Positions 9,369 through 17,288 of a DNA stretch of 64,000 nt are shown here, piece by piece; position 1 is the first letter of the stretch; the number at the start of each line of letters is the position of its first letter. The notes beneath the pieces are model-generated. The model was not told the DNA's origin. It saw nothing but the letters and a program-made list of their open reading frames with translations, and did no database searches. Source of the DNA: VRUE01 sp963747765 (GTDB taxonomy: Bacteria > Actinomycetota > Thermoleophilia > Solirubrobacterales > 70-9); NCBI GenBank assembly GCA_963747765.1, contig CAVVGH010000005.1:434001-498000 (forward strand). The letters are read 5' to 3'. The position numbers and the translations under genes were made by a program.

Positions 9369-10253
9369 ATGAGGCCGGGGCAGGGGGGAGTGAGCAGGAC
9401 CGCGCAGTTCGTTGCGCTGTTTCGGGCTCTCGAGTCCCGGCTGGCGGCCGACCGGCGCCTGTTCGACGATCCTCACGCCCACGCGTTCCTCGACCGGCGG
9501 CTCGGCGCGGTCCACGCGATGTCCCGGGTCCGGCTGACCGGCAGGCTGGCGACCGGCGTCATCGACCGGGGCTGGCCGGGAACGCGCGCCGGCGTCATCG
9601 TGCGGACCCGCTTCATCGACGACGCGCTGGCGGCGGCGCTGGTCGAGGGGATCGCCCAGGTGGCGATCCTGGGGTCGGGATTCGACACCCGCGCCTACCG
9701 CATGCCTGGCATCGAGGGCACCCGGGTCTTCGAAGTGGACGCGCCGGCGACGCTCGCGGTTAAGCGGGCGCGGATGGAAGCCCTGCTGGGCCAGATCCCT
9801 CCCCACGTTTCGATGGTCGCCGTGGATTTCGAGCGCGAAAACCTGGAGGAGGCGCTGGCGCGCACGTCGTTTCGCCCGCAGGAGCCCACCTTCTTCGTCT
9901 GGGAGGGGGTGACCAGCTACCTGAGCGCTGAGGCGGTTGACGCAACGCTCGGCCATCTGGCGGCGCTGTCCGCGCCGGGCAGCCGCCTCGCGTTCACCTA
10001 CCTGGATCGGGCCACGCTCGCGGGCAGCCCCGACGCGCCCCGGGCCCGGGCGACAATCGCCGCCGTGCGCCGCGCGGGCGAGCCCTTCCGGTTCGGGTTC
10101 GACCCAGCCCGGCTGCCGGCCTATCTCGAGGAGCGGGGCTTCGAGCTGCGCGAGGACGTGACGACGGCCGACCTCGCCGGCCGCTACCTGCACCCGCTCG
10201 GCCGCCACCCACCCACCAGCCACTTCTACCACGTCGCTCTCGCCTCCCGCTGA
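9369..10253 (+). CDS. SAM-dependent methyltransferase, LCM/TIGR00027 type
   Basis: Class I methyltransferase of the leucine-carboxyl-methyltransferase-like family (TIGR00027/Omt). The SAM-binding loop AILGSGFDTRAYR is near residues 98-110, followed by the acidic FEVDAP strand near 121. WEGVTSYLSAEAV near 178 is the family hallmark. Length 294 residues is normal. Actinobacteria often carry many copies; substrates are mostly unknown and some members methylate small molecules or polyketides. It is divergent from the flippase-GT gene, and a composite repeat begins about 45 bp after its stop. ATG 9369 was chosen over 9363. Confidence 0.8.
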   Translation: MRPGQGGVSRTAQFVALFRALESRLAADRRLFDDPHAHAFLDRRLGAVHAMSRVRLTGRLATGVIDRGWPGTRAGVIVRTRFIDDALAAALVEGIAQVAILGSGFDTRAYRMPGIEGTRVFEVDAPATLAVKRARMEALLGQIPPHVSMVAVDFERENLEEALARTSFRPQEPTFFVWEGVTSYLSAEAVDATLGHLAALSAPGSRLAFTYLDRATLAGSPDAPRARATIAAVRRAGEPFRFGFDPARLPAYLEERGFELREDVTTADLAGRYLHPLGRHPPTSHFYHVALASR

Positions 10254-10298
10254 GGTCGCCCTGCCCGGCACGGGGGCTTCGGCGTCCCTCTGGCGGAC

Positions 10299-10864
10299 TC
10301 CCGGAAACGTTCCACCCGAAACCCTGACCCGATGCTGCGATCACCAGCTCGACCTCGAGCCCCGGGCATTTGTTGAGCTCCACCGCTCAGGGCCGACCGG
10401 TCCATCCGCTCCCGACCGTCCCGCCTCCTTCGTCACTGGGCTCGAAGTCCCCAAGCCCCCTGGCTCTCTGACGAGGAGCGCGGAACCGTCCCTGTGACCC
10501 GCACAGACCATCTCGTCGATTGATTTATGAGAAAGAAAGCTCCTCCCCTGTTTGCCCTCCTCACCTGCAAGTAGGAGGGCAAACAGGGGAGGGGCCGCAG
10601 GGCCCAGACGGTCAGGGGCTACCGGCGTCGTTCCGCGAGATGTGGCCTGAAGGAGGCGGACACGAGCTCCGTTCGCTGTTTGTGTCGCAGAGCGGTACAA
10701 AGAGCGAACGGAGCGGCTGGAATCGCCTGGGTGAGACTGCGTTCGCTGTTTGTGTCGCAGAGCGGTACAAACAGCGAACGGAGCCGCTGGGGGTGCTTGG
10801 GCGCTGTCGGAGCGGAGCGGATGGCCGGCTTCCGGTCGAACGTTCGGGGGAGGTTCGCTAGCTT
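10299..10864 (+). repeat. Composite intergenic repeat, copy A
   Basis: This copy fills the 640-bp gap between two plus-strand genes. In order it holds: the left end (GAAACGTTCCACCCGAAACC at 10304), the GATGCTGCGATCACCAGC block, the CACTGGGCTCGAAGTCCCC block, hairpin H1 (10542-10592, 20-bp perfect stem, 11-nt loop), two H2 hairpins (10666-10714 and 10738-10783, stems closing on CGTTCG/CGAACG), and the right end (GGTCGAACGTTCGGGGGAGG). The two ends are imperfect inverted repeats of each other. It lacks the GCGGATACGCAGCATCGCC block of copies D and E and most of their tandem repeats. The ORFs across it are GC-driven and judged non-coding. The right end contains TCGAAC, 17 bp, TAGCTT (10836-10864), a possible promoter for the gene at 10895. 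Confidence 0.85.
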
Positions 10865-10894
10865 TGGACGTGGAACTCGACTGGGAGCAATCGA

Positions 10895-11260
10895 ATGGGC
10901 GAGCGACAGGATGCCGACGACACGACGACGCTGCTCTGCGCGCCGTGGTCCGCGGAGGTGTTCGTGCGAATCCCGGGGAACTCGACCGGCGAGTGCGACA
11001 TGTGCGGCGCAAGCGTGGTGATCTCCCCCGAGGGCAGGAAGCTGCTCGGCGAGGAGCCGGACACGCAGGTCATCTGCCCGTCGTGCGTGGAGAAGGTGCC
11101 CGACCTCGAGCTGGATTCGAAGCCGGAAGTCACACCCGAGGTGAGCGCGACGATCAAGGCGCTGACCGGGATCGACCCGGAGGAGATCCTCGCCGACGCC
11201 TCGGTGGGCGAGTTCGCCGAGCGGATCAGGAAAAGCGAGGAACGCCGCTCCGGCTCCTGA
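10895..11260 (+). CDS. Small two-CxxC protein, function unknown
   Basis: A 121-residue soluble protein with CDMCG (Cys34, Cys37) and CPSC (Cys61, Cys64), spaced as in a zinc ribbon, followed by an acidic C-terminal half containing an ALTGIDPEEIL helix. I do not recognise a named family. The Cys pairs most likely bind one zinc ion and the protein could be a small regulator or adaptor (inference). It lies just downstream of composite repeat copy A, whose right end may provide its promoter, and its last codons are repeated in tandem after the stop. Confidence 0.65.
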   Translation: MGERQDADDTTTLLCAPWSAEVFVRIPGNSTGECDMCGASVVISPEGRKLLGEEPDTQVICPSCVEKVPDLELDSKPEVTPEVSATIKALTGIDPEEILADASVGEFAERIRKSEERRSGS

Positions 11261-11320
11261 CCGGCGGCTGCCTGGGAACGCCGCTCCGGCTCCTGACCGG
11301 CGGCTGCCTGGGGCCGCCGC
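11239..11320. repeat. 36-bp tandem repeat carrying the tail and stop of the preceding gene
   Basis: The unit starting GGAACGCCGCTCCGGC begins at 11239 and again at 11275 (period 36 bp), with a degenerate third copy to about 11320. The first unit contains the last codons and TGA (11258-11260) of the two-CxxC gene. The array ends against the stop of the convergent Fic gene. Confidence 0.85.
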
Positions 11321-12343
11321 TCAGGCGGTGGTGAACAGCTCTGAATCGTCGATGGGGTGACGATCTGCGCGCACCCGCCGGCGACTCAGCTCCAGGTCGG
11401 GCGAGCCGGTGTAATGGGTGCCTCGTTTCGAGCCCTTCTGGATCAGCAGACCGGCGTTGACCATCCGCTTCAGGTCATTTGTCGCGGTCTGGTTGCTGAT
11501 CTCTTCCTGCTCCACCAGCTCCACGTCTTTCCGATAGGAGGCGTTGCGGATACGGAGGCCGATGGCGGCATCGAAGAGACTCCCGATTGACCGCTCAGGG
11601 AGACCCTTCTCGGTTCTCAGCTCGTCAATGGCCACCCACATCGCCTCGGACTCATGGGCGCGGCGCAGCACGCTTGCCGCCTGGATGAAGTGCGCCCGCA
11701 GGCAGAATCGAACCCACGGGCGGGCGTCGTTTTCCGGCCGCCACGACCCTTCTCCCACGGCGGCCAAGATGTCGTAATAGGCCCGGGTGTTGGCCCCCAG
11801 AAACTCCTCGATGCTCATCCACTCGGGGGAGAGGTATTGCTCGCGGGCCAGGATGAGCGTCTGTAGGCATCGGGCCATGCGGCCGTTGCCGTCTCGGAAC
11901 GGGTGGATCATGACGAGGTTCAGGTGCGCCATTGCGCCCTTGACCATCGCGGGGCAATTCTTCGCCCCATCCATTTGCTCAACCAACCGATCGACGAGAG
12001 CCGGCACTTCGTTGCTCTCTGGGGCGTCGTAGACGACGTCGCCGGACGCATCGTTTCGAACCCAGACCGGGCCCGGACGCCAAAGCCCTGGGCCAGCATC
12101 CAGCGTGCACTCGGTCATCATGAAATGAAGGCTCCTGATGAGGCTCGCGGAAAGCTCGAAATGCTGGTCGTGTGCCAGCTGGATGACATAGGCCATCGCC
12201 CGCTGGTATCCCCGCACAGCCTGCCAGTCGCTCTCGCTGGCCTCCACCGGTTGGTTGCCCTCAATCGCGGCGAGGGCATCCTCCACCGAGACGTTGAAGC
12301 CCTCGATGCTGTTTGAGCCCTGGATTGCTTTCGCGCCAAGCAC
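11321..12343 (-). CDS. fic: Fic family protein with N-terminal inhibitory motif and C-terminal wHTH
   Basis: The catalytic Fic motif is complete: HPFRDGNGRMAR at residues 147-158 (H-x-F-x-D-G-N-G-R-x-x-R). This family transfers AMP or another nucleotide moiety to hydroxyl side chains of target proteins. SNSIEG near residues 10-15 fits the inhibitory S/T-x-x-x-E-G/N helix, here N-terminal, so activity is probably autoinhibited. Residues 250-320 look like a winged helix (ISNQTATNDLKRMVNAGLL). The true start is uncertain: family-like sequence (LRRQLRYYVAEPRRWVG) continues in frame upstream to about 12410, into a 20-bp tandem repeat, with no ATG or GTG beyond the one at 12343. The gene is convergent with the two-CxxC gene. 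Confidence 0.85.
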   Translation of the reverse strand: MLGAKAIQGSNSIEGFNVSVEDALAAIEGNQPVEASESDWQAVRGYQRAMAYVIQLAHDQHFELSASLIRSLHFMMTECTLDAGPGLWRPGPVWVRNDASGDVVYDAPESNEVPALVDRLVEQMDGAKNCPAMVKGAMAHLNLVMIHPFRDGNGRMARCLQTLILAREQYLSPEWMSIEEFLGANTRAYYDILAAVGEGSWRPENDARPWVRFCLRAHFIQAASVLRRAHESEAMWVAIDELRTEKGLPERSIGSLFDAAIGLRIRNASYRKDVELVEQEEISNQTATNDLKRMVNAGLLIQKGSKRGTHYTGSPDLELSRRRVRADRHPIDDSELFTTA

Positions 12344-12410
12344 ACGGCGTACCGAGCCGACCCACCTGCGCGGTTCGGCGACGTAGTAGCGCAGCTGCCG
12401 ACGCAGATCC

Positions 12411-12470
12411 CGATGGAGGCGCCGCGCAGCCGATGGAGGCGCCGCGCAGCCGATGGAGGCGCCGCGCGCC
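12411..12470. repeat. 20-bp tandem repeat, three copies
   Basis: The unit CGATGGAGGCGCCGCGCAGC begins at 12411, 12431 and 12451. It lies between the 3' end of the RTX-like gene (stop at 12473) and the 5' end of the Fic gene, and overlaps the region where the Fic start should be. Confidence 0.85.
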
Positions 12471-12472
12471 GC

Positions 12473-14428
12473 TCAGCAGCTGATCGGCTGTGGGTCGACG
12501 CGATCCTTGACGACTTCCTCGCCGCGGCCTGCGCCGCAGTCGATTCGCTTGTCGCGGTGGCCGTCGATGGCGTCGATGAAGTCCCTGCCGCCCTTGCCGA
12601 TGAACGTGTCAGCACCGAGGTGGCCCAGGAAGCTGTTGCTCCCGTTGTCGCCGATCAGGACATCGGGGCCGTCGGATCCCTCGAGGCTCTCGATGTCGCC
12701 GTGGATCTGGTCGGGGTTGCCGCAGCCCGGCGTGGAGCCGGTGCCGCCGATCTGCGCCGTGAGCTTGGCGTCGGAGCGACCGTAGGAGGCGGTGTCGCTG
12801 CCCGGCCCGCCGTCGAAGACGTGTCCCTGGCAGGTCATCACCGAGGAGACGAGCAGGTCCTGGCCAGGTCCGCCCGCGAGGTGATCGGAGCCCGGGTCGG
12901 CGTAGAGGACGTCCCCGCCGCCGTTGCCGATCAGCGTGTCGTGGCCGTAGTCGGGGCTGTTGTAGTTCTCGCCGGCTTCCAGGATGTCGCTGCCCGCCCC
13001 GCCCACCAGGGTGTCCGAGCCGGCGTTGCCATTCATGCGGATCGGGACGCCGGCCGGCACGCTGGGGTCGACCGAGAGGGTGTCGTCGCCGAAGCTGCCG
13101 GTCACCACCACCAGCGCGTTGGTCCCGCCCGGGCAGAAGACCGCGGTGGGGCCGCCGCCGCAGCCGTCGCCGGCGAAGATCGCCCCGGTGTTGGAGACGG
13201 ACCAGCCCGTGCCGCTCCAGGAGACGCGCAGGTTGTCGGGGCCCGGGCTACCCTGCACGATGAGCCCCGCGCCGGCCAGCCCGTTGTAGAAGACCACGTA
13301 GGCGCTGCCGGCTGGGGCCCCCCGTTCGGGGCCGCAGGAGTGCGCCACGGCGAAGTTCTGGCAGGTGTCGGTTCCGGGGCCGCCGAGGGCTTCGTCGCCA
13401 CCGCCGGCGCCGTTCAGCACGTCGTCCCCCAGCCCGCCGTCGATCCGGTTCGCGCCGCCGTCGCCGGTGAGCACGTCGCCCTGGGGTGAGCCGACGATGT
13501 CCTCGATGCCGCTCAGCCTGTCGTGGCCGTCGCCTTTCGCGGTCCCGGCAGCGAGGTTGACGATGACGCCGCTGCGGGTCGCATTTTCGTAGGAGACGAT
13601 GTCCTGGACGCCCGGGCCGCCGTTGAGCGTGTCGGTGCCGGAGTCGCCGCGCACGATGTCGCCGTCGCCCGGGCCGCCGTTGACGTCGTCGATTCCGGTG
13701 CCGCCGATCACGACATCGCTGCCGCTGCCGCCGTCCAGGGCCGGATCGTCGCCCGGCCCGCCGTTGACCCGGTCGTTCCCGGGCCCGCCGTCGATGCGGT
13801 CGTTGCCCTTCTCGCCGTCAATGATGTCGTCGCCGCCTTCGCCGTCCAGCTTGTCGCTGCCCTGCGCGCCGACGAGGCGGTCGTCGTCGCCGCCGCCGTA
13901 GAGGCTGTCGGGACCCTTGCCGCCGAGGAGCAGGTCTCCGCCGCCTCCGCCAAGCAGGGTGTCGCCGCCCTTCAGGCCCGAGAGGAAGTCATCGCCGGCG
14001 CCACCGTCGAGGCGGTCGGAGCCGGTGTCGCCGATGAGGCGGTCGTTGCCGCCTTCGCCGTAGAGCTTGTCGTAGCCGCTGCCGCCCTGGATGACGTCGT
14101 TGCCGGGGCCGCCGCAGATCGTGTCGTTGCCGTTGGGCCCGCCGTAGATGTGGTCGTTGCCGCCCCCGCCGTAGATCACGTCGCTGGCCTTCTTGCCGAC
14201 GATCGTGTCGTTGCCCGGGGTGCCGACGATTGTCGCGTGCTTGCCGGCGCAGCTCGCGGCCGCGGCGCTGCCCGCGGCAAGCCCCAGGATCAGCAGGGCA
14301 GCCAGAACGAGGGCAGCAGGCAGGGAGGTTCGCAGAGGAAGGCGCACTTGCCGCCTTTTCGTCCCCTTTCTCCCGGACCCCAACCCGAACTGGACAGATA
14401 TATGTGGGCGCTGGCTCGTCGTTCTCAT
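12473..14428 (-). CDS. RTX-type calcium-binding repeat protein, exported
   Basis: 651 residues. A basic N-terminus and a hydrophobic segment (LPAALVLAALLILGLAAG) followed by AAAASC form a signal peptide. From about residue 70 there are many nonapeptide GGxGxDxxx repeats (for example GGGGNDHIYGG, GGAGDDFLSG), the parallel beta-roll that binds calcium between turns. A central stretch (residues 300-450) breaks the pattern and the repeats then resume. RTX proteins usually leave Gram-negative cells by a type I system; here a Sec signal is visible instead. No protease or lipase domain is seen, so a structural or adhesive surface role is likely (inference). GTG 14347, with GGAGAAAGGGG upstream, is an alternative start that gives a shorter signal peptide. 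Confidence 0.85.
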   Translation of the reverse strand: MRTTSQRPHISVQFGLGSGRKGTKRRQVRLPLRTSLPAALVLAALLILGLAAGSAAAASCAGKHATIVGTPGNDTIVGKKASDVIYGGGGNDHIYGGPNGNDTICGGPGNDVIQGGSGYDKLYGEGGNDRLIGDTGSDRLDGGAGDDFLSGLKGGDTLLGGGGGDLLLGGKGPDSLYGGGDDDRLVGAQGSDKLDGEGGDDIIDGEKGNDRIDGGPGNDRVNGGPGDDPALDGGSGSDVVIGGTGIDDVNGGPGDGDIVRGDSGTDTLNGGPGVQDIVSYENATRSGVIVNLAAGTAKGDGHDRLSGIEDIVGSPQGDVLTGDGGANRIDGGLGDDVLNGAGGGDEALGGPGTDTCQNFAVAHSCGPERGAPAGSAYVVFYNGLAGAGLIVQGSPGPDNLRVSWSGTGWSVSNTGAIFAGDGCGGGPTAVFCPGGTNALVVVTGSFGDDTLSVDPSVPAGVPIRMNGNAGSDTLVGGAGSDILEAGENYNSPDYGHDTLIGNGGGDVLYADPGSDHLAGGPGQDLLVSSVMTCQGHVFDGGPGSDTASYGRSDAKLTAQIGGTGSTPGCGNPDQIHGDIESLEGSDGPDVLIGDNGSNSFLGHLGADTFIGKGGRDFIDAIDGHRDKRIDCGAGRGEEVVKDRVDPQPISC

Positions 14429-14523
14429 CACTGAGTCGGCAATAACACATTGCAGCAGATTCGATTCGCCGGCCTGGAGATTTGTGCACCTTTGATCGCA
14501 CTTGACGCCGCGAGAGGCCCGCC

Positions 14524-14611
14524 GCGCCTCGCCGGACCGCCCGCTGCGCCTCGCCGGACCGCCCGCTGCGCCTCGCCGGACCGCCCGCCGCGCCTCGCCG
14601 GACCGCCCGCC
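14524..14611. repeat. 22-bp tandem repeat, four copies
   Basis: The unit CGCCTCGCCGGACCGCCC plus four bases starts at 14524, 14546, 14568 and 14590. It fills the gap between the start of the RTX-like gene and the stop of the sigma factor gene. Confidence 0.85.
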
Positions 14612-14665
14612 GAGTCCCGTCAACTTGCGCGCCGATCCCTGCCGCGCCGGCCGGCGCGGGTGGCT

Positions 14666-15166
14666 CTATTCGCCGGCTGTCTCGTCTGCCAGGGCCGCCC
14701 GCAGCTTGCGCAGCGAGCGGGAGAGGATCTGCTGCACGTTGGCGAGGCTGAGGCCGGCGAGCTCGGCGATCTCGGGGCCGGCGAGGTCGGCCCCGAAGCG
14801 CAGCGCGATCACCTCTCGGTCGCGCGGCGAGAGGGCGGCGAGCGCCGCGGCGAGATCGGGGTCGATGCCGAGGTCGGGCTCGGGAACCTCGCTTCCCAGC
14901 CGCTCCTCGCCGACATCGTCGAGGGGCTCGTGACGGGCCGCGCCACCGCGCCGGTAGTGGTCGATCAGCAGGTTGCGCGCGATCGCCATCAGCCAGACGG
15001 CAAGCGGCCCGCGCTGGGGGTCAAACCGCGACCAGGCGCGCAACGCCCGCTCGAAGGTCTGCTGCGTCAGATCCTCGGCGTCTTCCCTGCTCGCCACCCG
15101 ATAGGCGAAGAAGCCATAGACGTTCCCCACGTGGTCGTCATAGGCATCGGCGAAGTCCCCGCTCAT
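14666..15166 (-). CDS. ECF-type RNA polymerase sigma factor
   Basis: 166 residues with sigma region 2 at about 8-78 (SREDAEDLTQQTFERAL, then the -10 recognition part IARNLLIDHYRR) and region 4 at about 108-158 (LSPRDREVIALRFGADLAG, a helix-turn-helix ending in LSRSLRKLRA). No region 3 is present, which defines the ECF group. It directs RNA polymerase to a small regulon; no anti-sigma factor is adjacent, so the signal is unknown. ATG 15166 lies just upstream of the GGDEF-EAL gene's 3' end, same strand, about 60 bp away. Confidence 0.9.
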   Translation of the reverse strand: MSGDFADAYDDHVGNVYGFFAYRVASREDAEDLTQQTFERALRAWSRFDPQRGPLAVWLMAIARNLLIDHYRRGGAARHEPLDDVGEERLGSEVPEPDLGIDPDLAAALAALSPRDREVIALRFGADLAGPEIAELAGLSLANVQQILSRSLRKLRAALADETAGE

Positions 15167-15226
15167 CAGCGCGTGCAGCGTACAGTCGCCCAGCCGCGCG
15201 CCGCCCCTCGGCCGGGGCCGTGAGGC

Positions 15227-17161
15227 TCAGGGGGCGCCGGGGGAGCCGCGCAGCGCGCCCTCGCGGGGGGCGTTGCCGTTGGTGGAGCTGCGCAGGAAGG
15301 CCTCGGCGGTGGGCACGTCGAGTGGGTGGGCGAAGAGGAAGCCCTGGCCGCTGTCGCAGTTCTCCTCCTGCAGCAGGGAGAGCTCGTGCTGCTCTTCGAT
15401 GCCCTCGGCAAAGGTCTCGATCGAGAGGGCCTTGCCGAGCTGCACCAGGGTGCGGATCAGGGTTTTGCCCTCCTCGTTGCGCCGCAGGCCGGAGATGAAG
15501 GACTGATCGATCTTCAGGGCGTCGACCGGGAAGCGCTGCAGATGGGCGAGGGAGGAGTAGCCGGTGCCGAAGTCGTCGATCGCGATCTGCACGCCGAGCT
15601 GTTTGATTCTGTTGAGGTGGCGGGAGGTCTCCTCGGCGTTGTGCATGAGGGTCGTCTCGGTCACCTCGATCATCAGCGCCTCGGCGTCGAGGCCACTGCC
15701 GGCCAGCGCGCACTCGATGTCGACCGTGATCTGATCGGTGTCCAGCTGCCGCGCCGAGACGTTGACGGCCATCATGATCGGATAGCCCGCCTCGCGCCAC
15801 TCGGCCGCCTGGGCGCAGGCCTGCTCGAGCACCCACTTGCCGACGTCCGCGATCAGGCCGGTGTCCTCGAGCAGCGGAATGAAGCTGTCGGGCTGGAGCA
15901 GCCCACGCGTGGGGTGCTTCCAGCGGATCAGCGCCTCCATCCCGGTGGTGTGCATGTCGCTGAGGTTGACGGTCGGCTGGTAGACGAGGAAGAACTCTTC
16001 CTTCTCGAGGGCCCCGCGCAGGTCCATCTCCAGTTCCATGCGTTTCTGCACCGTCTTCTGCATTTCGTCCTCGAACACGACGTAGCGGTTGCCGCCGTCC
16101 CACTTGGCCCGGTACATCGCGATGTCGGCGTTGCGCAGCAGCTCGTCGGCGGAGATGCGCTCCCCGGCGGCGATCCCGATGCTGGCCGTCATGGTGACGC
16201 TGGACTTTCTGCCCGCCAGGGCGAAGGGCTCCTTGAGCGCGTCGAGGAGGCGTTCGGCAACCAGCTCGGGGCCGGCCGCCAGCGAGACCCCCTCGGAGAT
16301 CACGACGAACTCGTCGCCGCCGAGGCGGCCGAGCGCATCGGCGTCGCGTATCGCGCCGTCGAGCCGCGCCGCAACCGACCGCAGCAGGGCGTCGCCGACG
16401 CTGTGACCGAGCGTGTCGTTGATGTCCTTGAAGTTGTCGAGGTCGATGAACAGGGCCGCGGCCTGGGTCTTGCTGCGCTGGGCGCGGGCGAGGGCCTGTT
16501 CGGTGCGGTCGAGGATAAGGGTGCGGTTCGGGAGGCCGGTCAGCGCGTCGTGGGTGGCGAGGAAGGCGAGCTCCTGCTCGCGCTGGGAGAGCGCCTCGTC
16601 GGTCCTGCGGCGCTCTTTCTCGAAGGTCTCGGACATCCGCAGCAGGCTGAACTCGAGGCTCAGCTGCAGCATGTTCATCGCGTGGGAGAGCGCCTGCGGA
16701 GAGCTCTCGAGCCGCGCCGCCACCTCGTACATCACCTCGGCCATGACGTTGCGCCAGTGGAAGCAGCGGCGGGTGACCTCGTCCAGCGAGGCGGCACGAT
16801 GGACCGCCAGCTCGCCGAAGATCTCCCAGGTTTCGCGGCCGGCCTCGATCGCCACCTCCATCGGGTCGCCTTCGATCCACCGGGCGACCGCGGCGGTCGA
16901 GTTCTGGCTGATCCGTTCGAAGCTGTCCTGGACCATGGTGTCGACCTGGTGGTCGGGTCCGGCGGTGCGGCTGACGGTCAGCTCGAGCACCCGCTCAGAG
17001 CAGCCGCGAAGCGCTTCCCCGAGGAGGCGGAGCTCTTCGGCCGGCAGCTCATCGGACGGCGGTGCCGGCGGCAGCAGCGTCGAGGGCGACCATTGCGTCA
17101 CTGTCGCGTTCTGCTGCGATCCGTCTGCGGGGCGATCTGGGTGCTGCGGGCTCACTCGCAT
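15227..17161 (-). CDS. GGDEF-EAL c-di-GMP turnover protein
   Basis: 644 residues, no membrane helix. Residues 30-175 form an alpha-helical N-terminal region, probably a sensor, followed by a coiled coil (EKERRRTDEALSQREQE) that joins the GGDEF domain. The GGDEF signature is intact (LGRLGGDEFVVI near 275-287), so diguanylate cyclase activity is possible. The EAL domain shows MEALIRW near 403, DDFGTGYSSLAHL near 525 and ALKIDQSFI, the residues needed for phosphodiesterase activity. Proteins with both sites often have one dominant activity, which sequence alone does not settle. A c-di-GMP-responsive target may be the MshEN glycosyltransferase at 1940. Confidence 0.93.
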   Translation of the reverse strand: MRVSPQHPDRPADGSQQNATVTQWSPSTLLPPAPPSDELPAEELRLLGEALRGCSERVLELTVSRTAGPDHQVDTMVQDSFERISQNSTAAVARWIEGDPMEVAIEAGRETWEIFGELAVHRAASLDEVTRRCFHWRNVMAEVMYEVAARLESSPQALSHAMNMLQLSLEFSLLRMSETFEKERRRTDEALSQREQELAFLATHDALTGLPNRTLILDRTEQALARAQRSKTQAAALFIDLDNFKDINDTLGHSVGDALLRSVAARLDGAIRDADALGRLGGDEFVVISEGVSLAAGPELVAERLLDALKEPFALAGRKSSVTMTASIGIAAGERISADELLRNADIAMYRAKWDGGNRYVVFEDEMQKTVQKRMELEMDLRGALEKEEFFLVYQPTVNLSDMHTTGMEALIRWKHPTRGLLQPDSFIPLLEDTGLIADVGKWVLEQACAQAAEWREAGYPIMMAVNVSARQLDTDQITVDIECALAGSGLDAEALMIEVTETTLMHNAEETSRHLNRIKQLGVQIAIDDFGTGYSSLAHLQRFPVDALKIDQSFISGLRRNEEGKTLIRTLVQLGKALSIETFAEGIEEQHELSLLQEENCDSGQGFLFAHPLDVPTAEAFLRSSTNGNAPREGALRGSPGAP

Positions 17162-17288
17162 ACGAATCGGGCGCTATTCGCTCATTCTTTAACGATCCTG
17201 CAGCTGTCTCTGGCGCATGTGTGACTGCGGTCGATCAAACGTCCACCGAGACGCCGGCGCGATGGCCGATTGATGGACCTGCGGTGGC

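Noticed and set aside
10520..10861. ORFs of 60-220 aa in both strands across the composite repeats (also 21658-22304, 48784-49177, 52407-53886, 60335-61187)
   Set aside because: They arise from high GC and the same repeats give similar peptides in several frames at all copies. No ribosome sites, no domain features, and the frames are broken differently in each copy.
12118..12615. Minus ORF of 165 aa across the 5' end of the Fic gene
   Set aside because: It is a shadow frame of Fic and the RTX tail, Ser/Arg/Ala-rich and not protein-like.
15138..16880. 580-aa minus ORF overlapping the GGDEF-EAL gene
   Set aside because: Arg/Pro/Gly-rich shadow of the correct frame, with no start region or domain.
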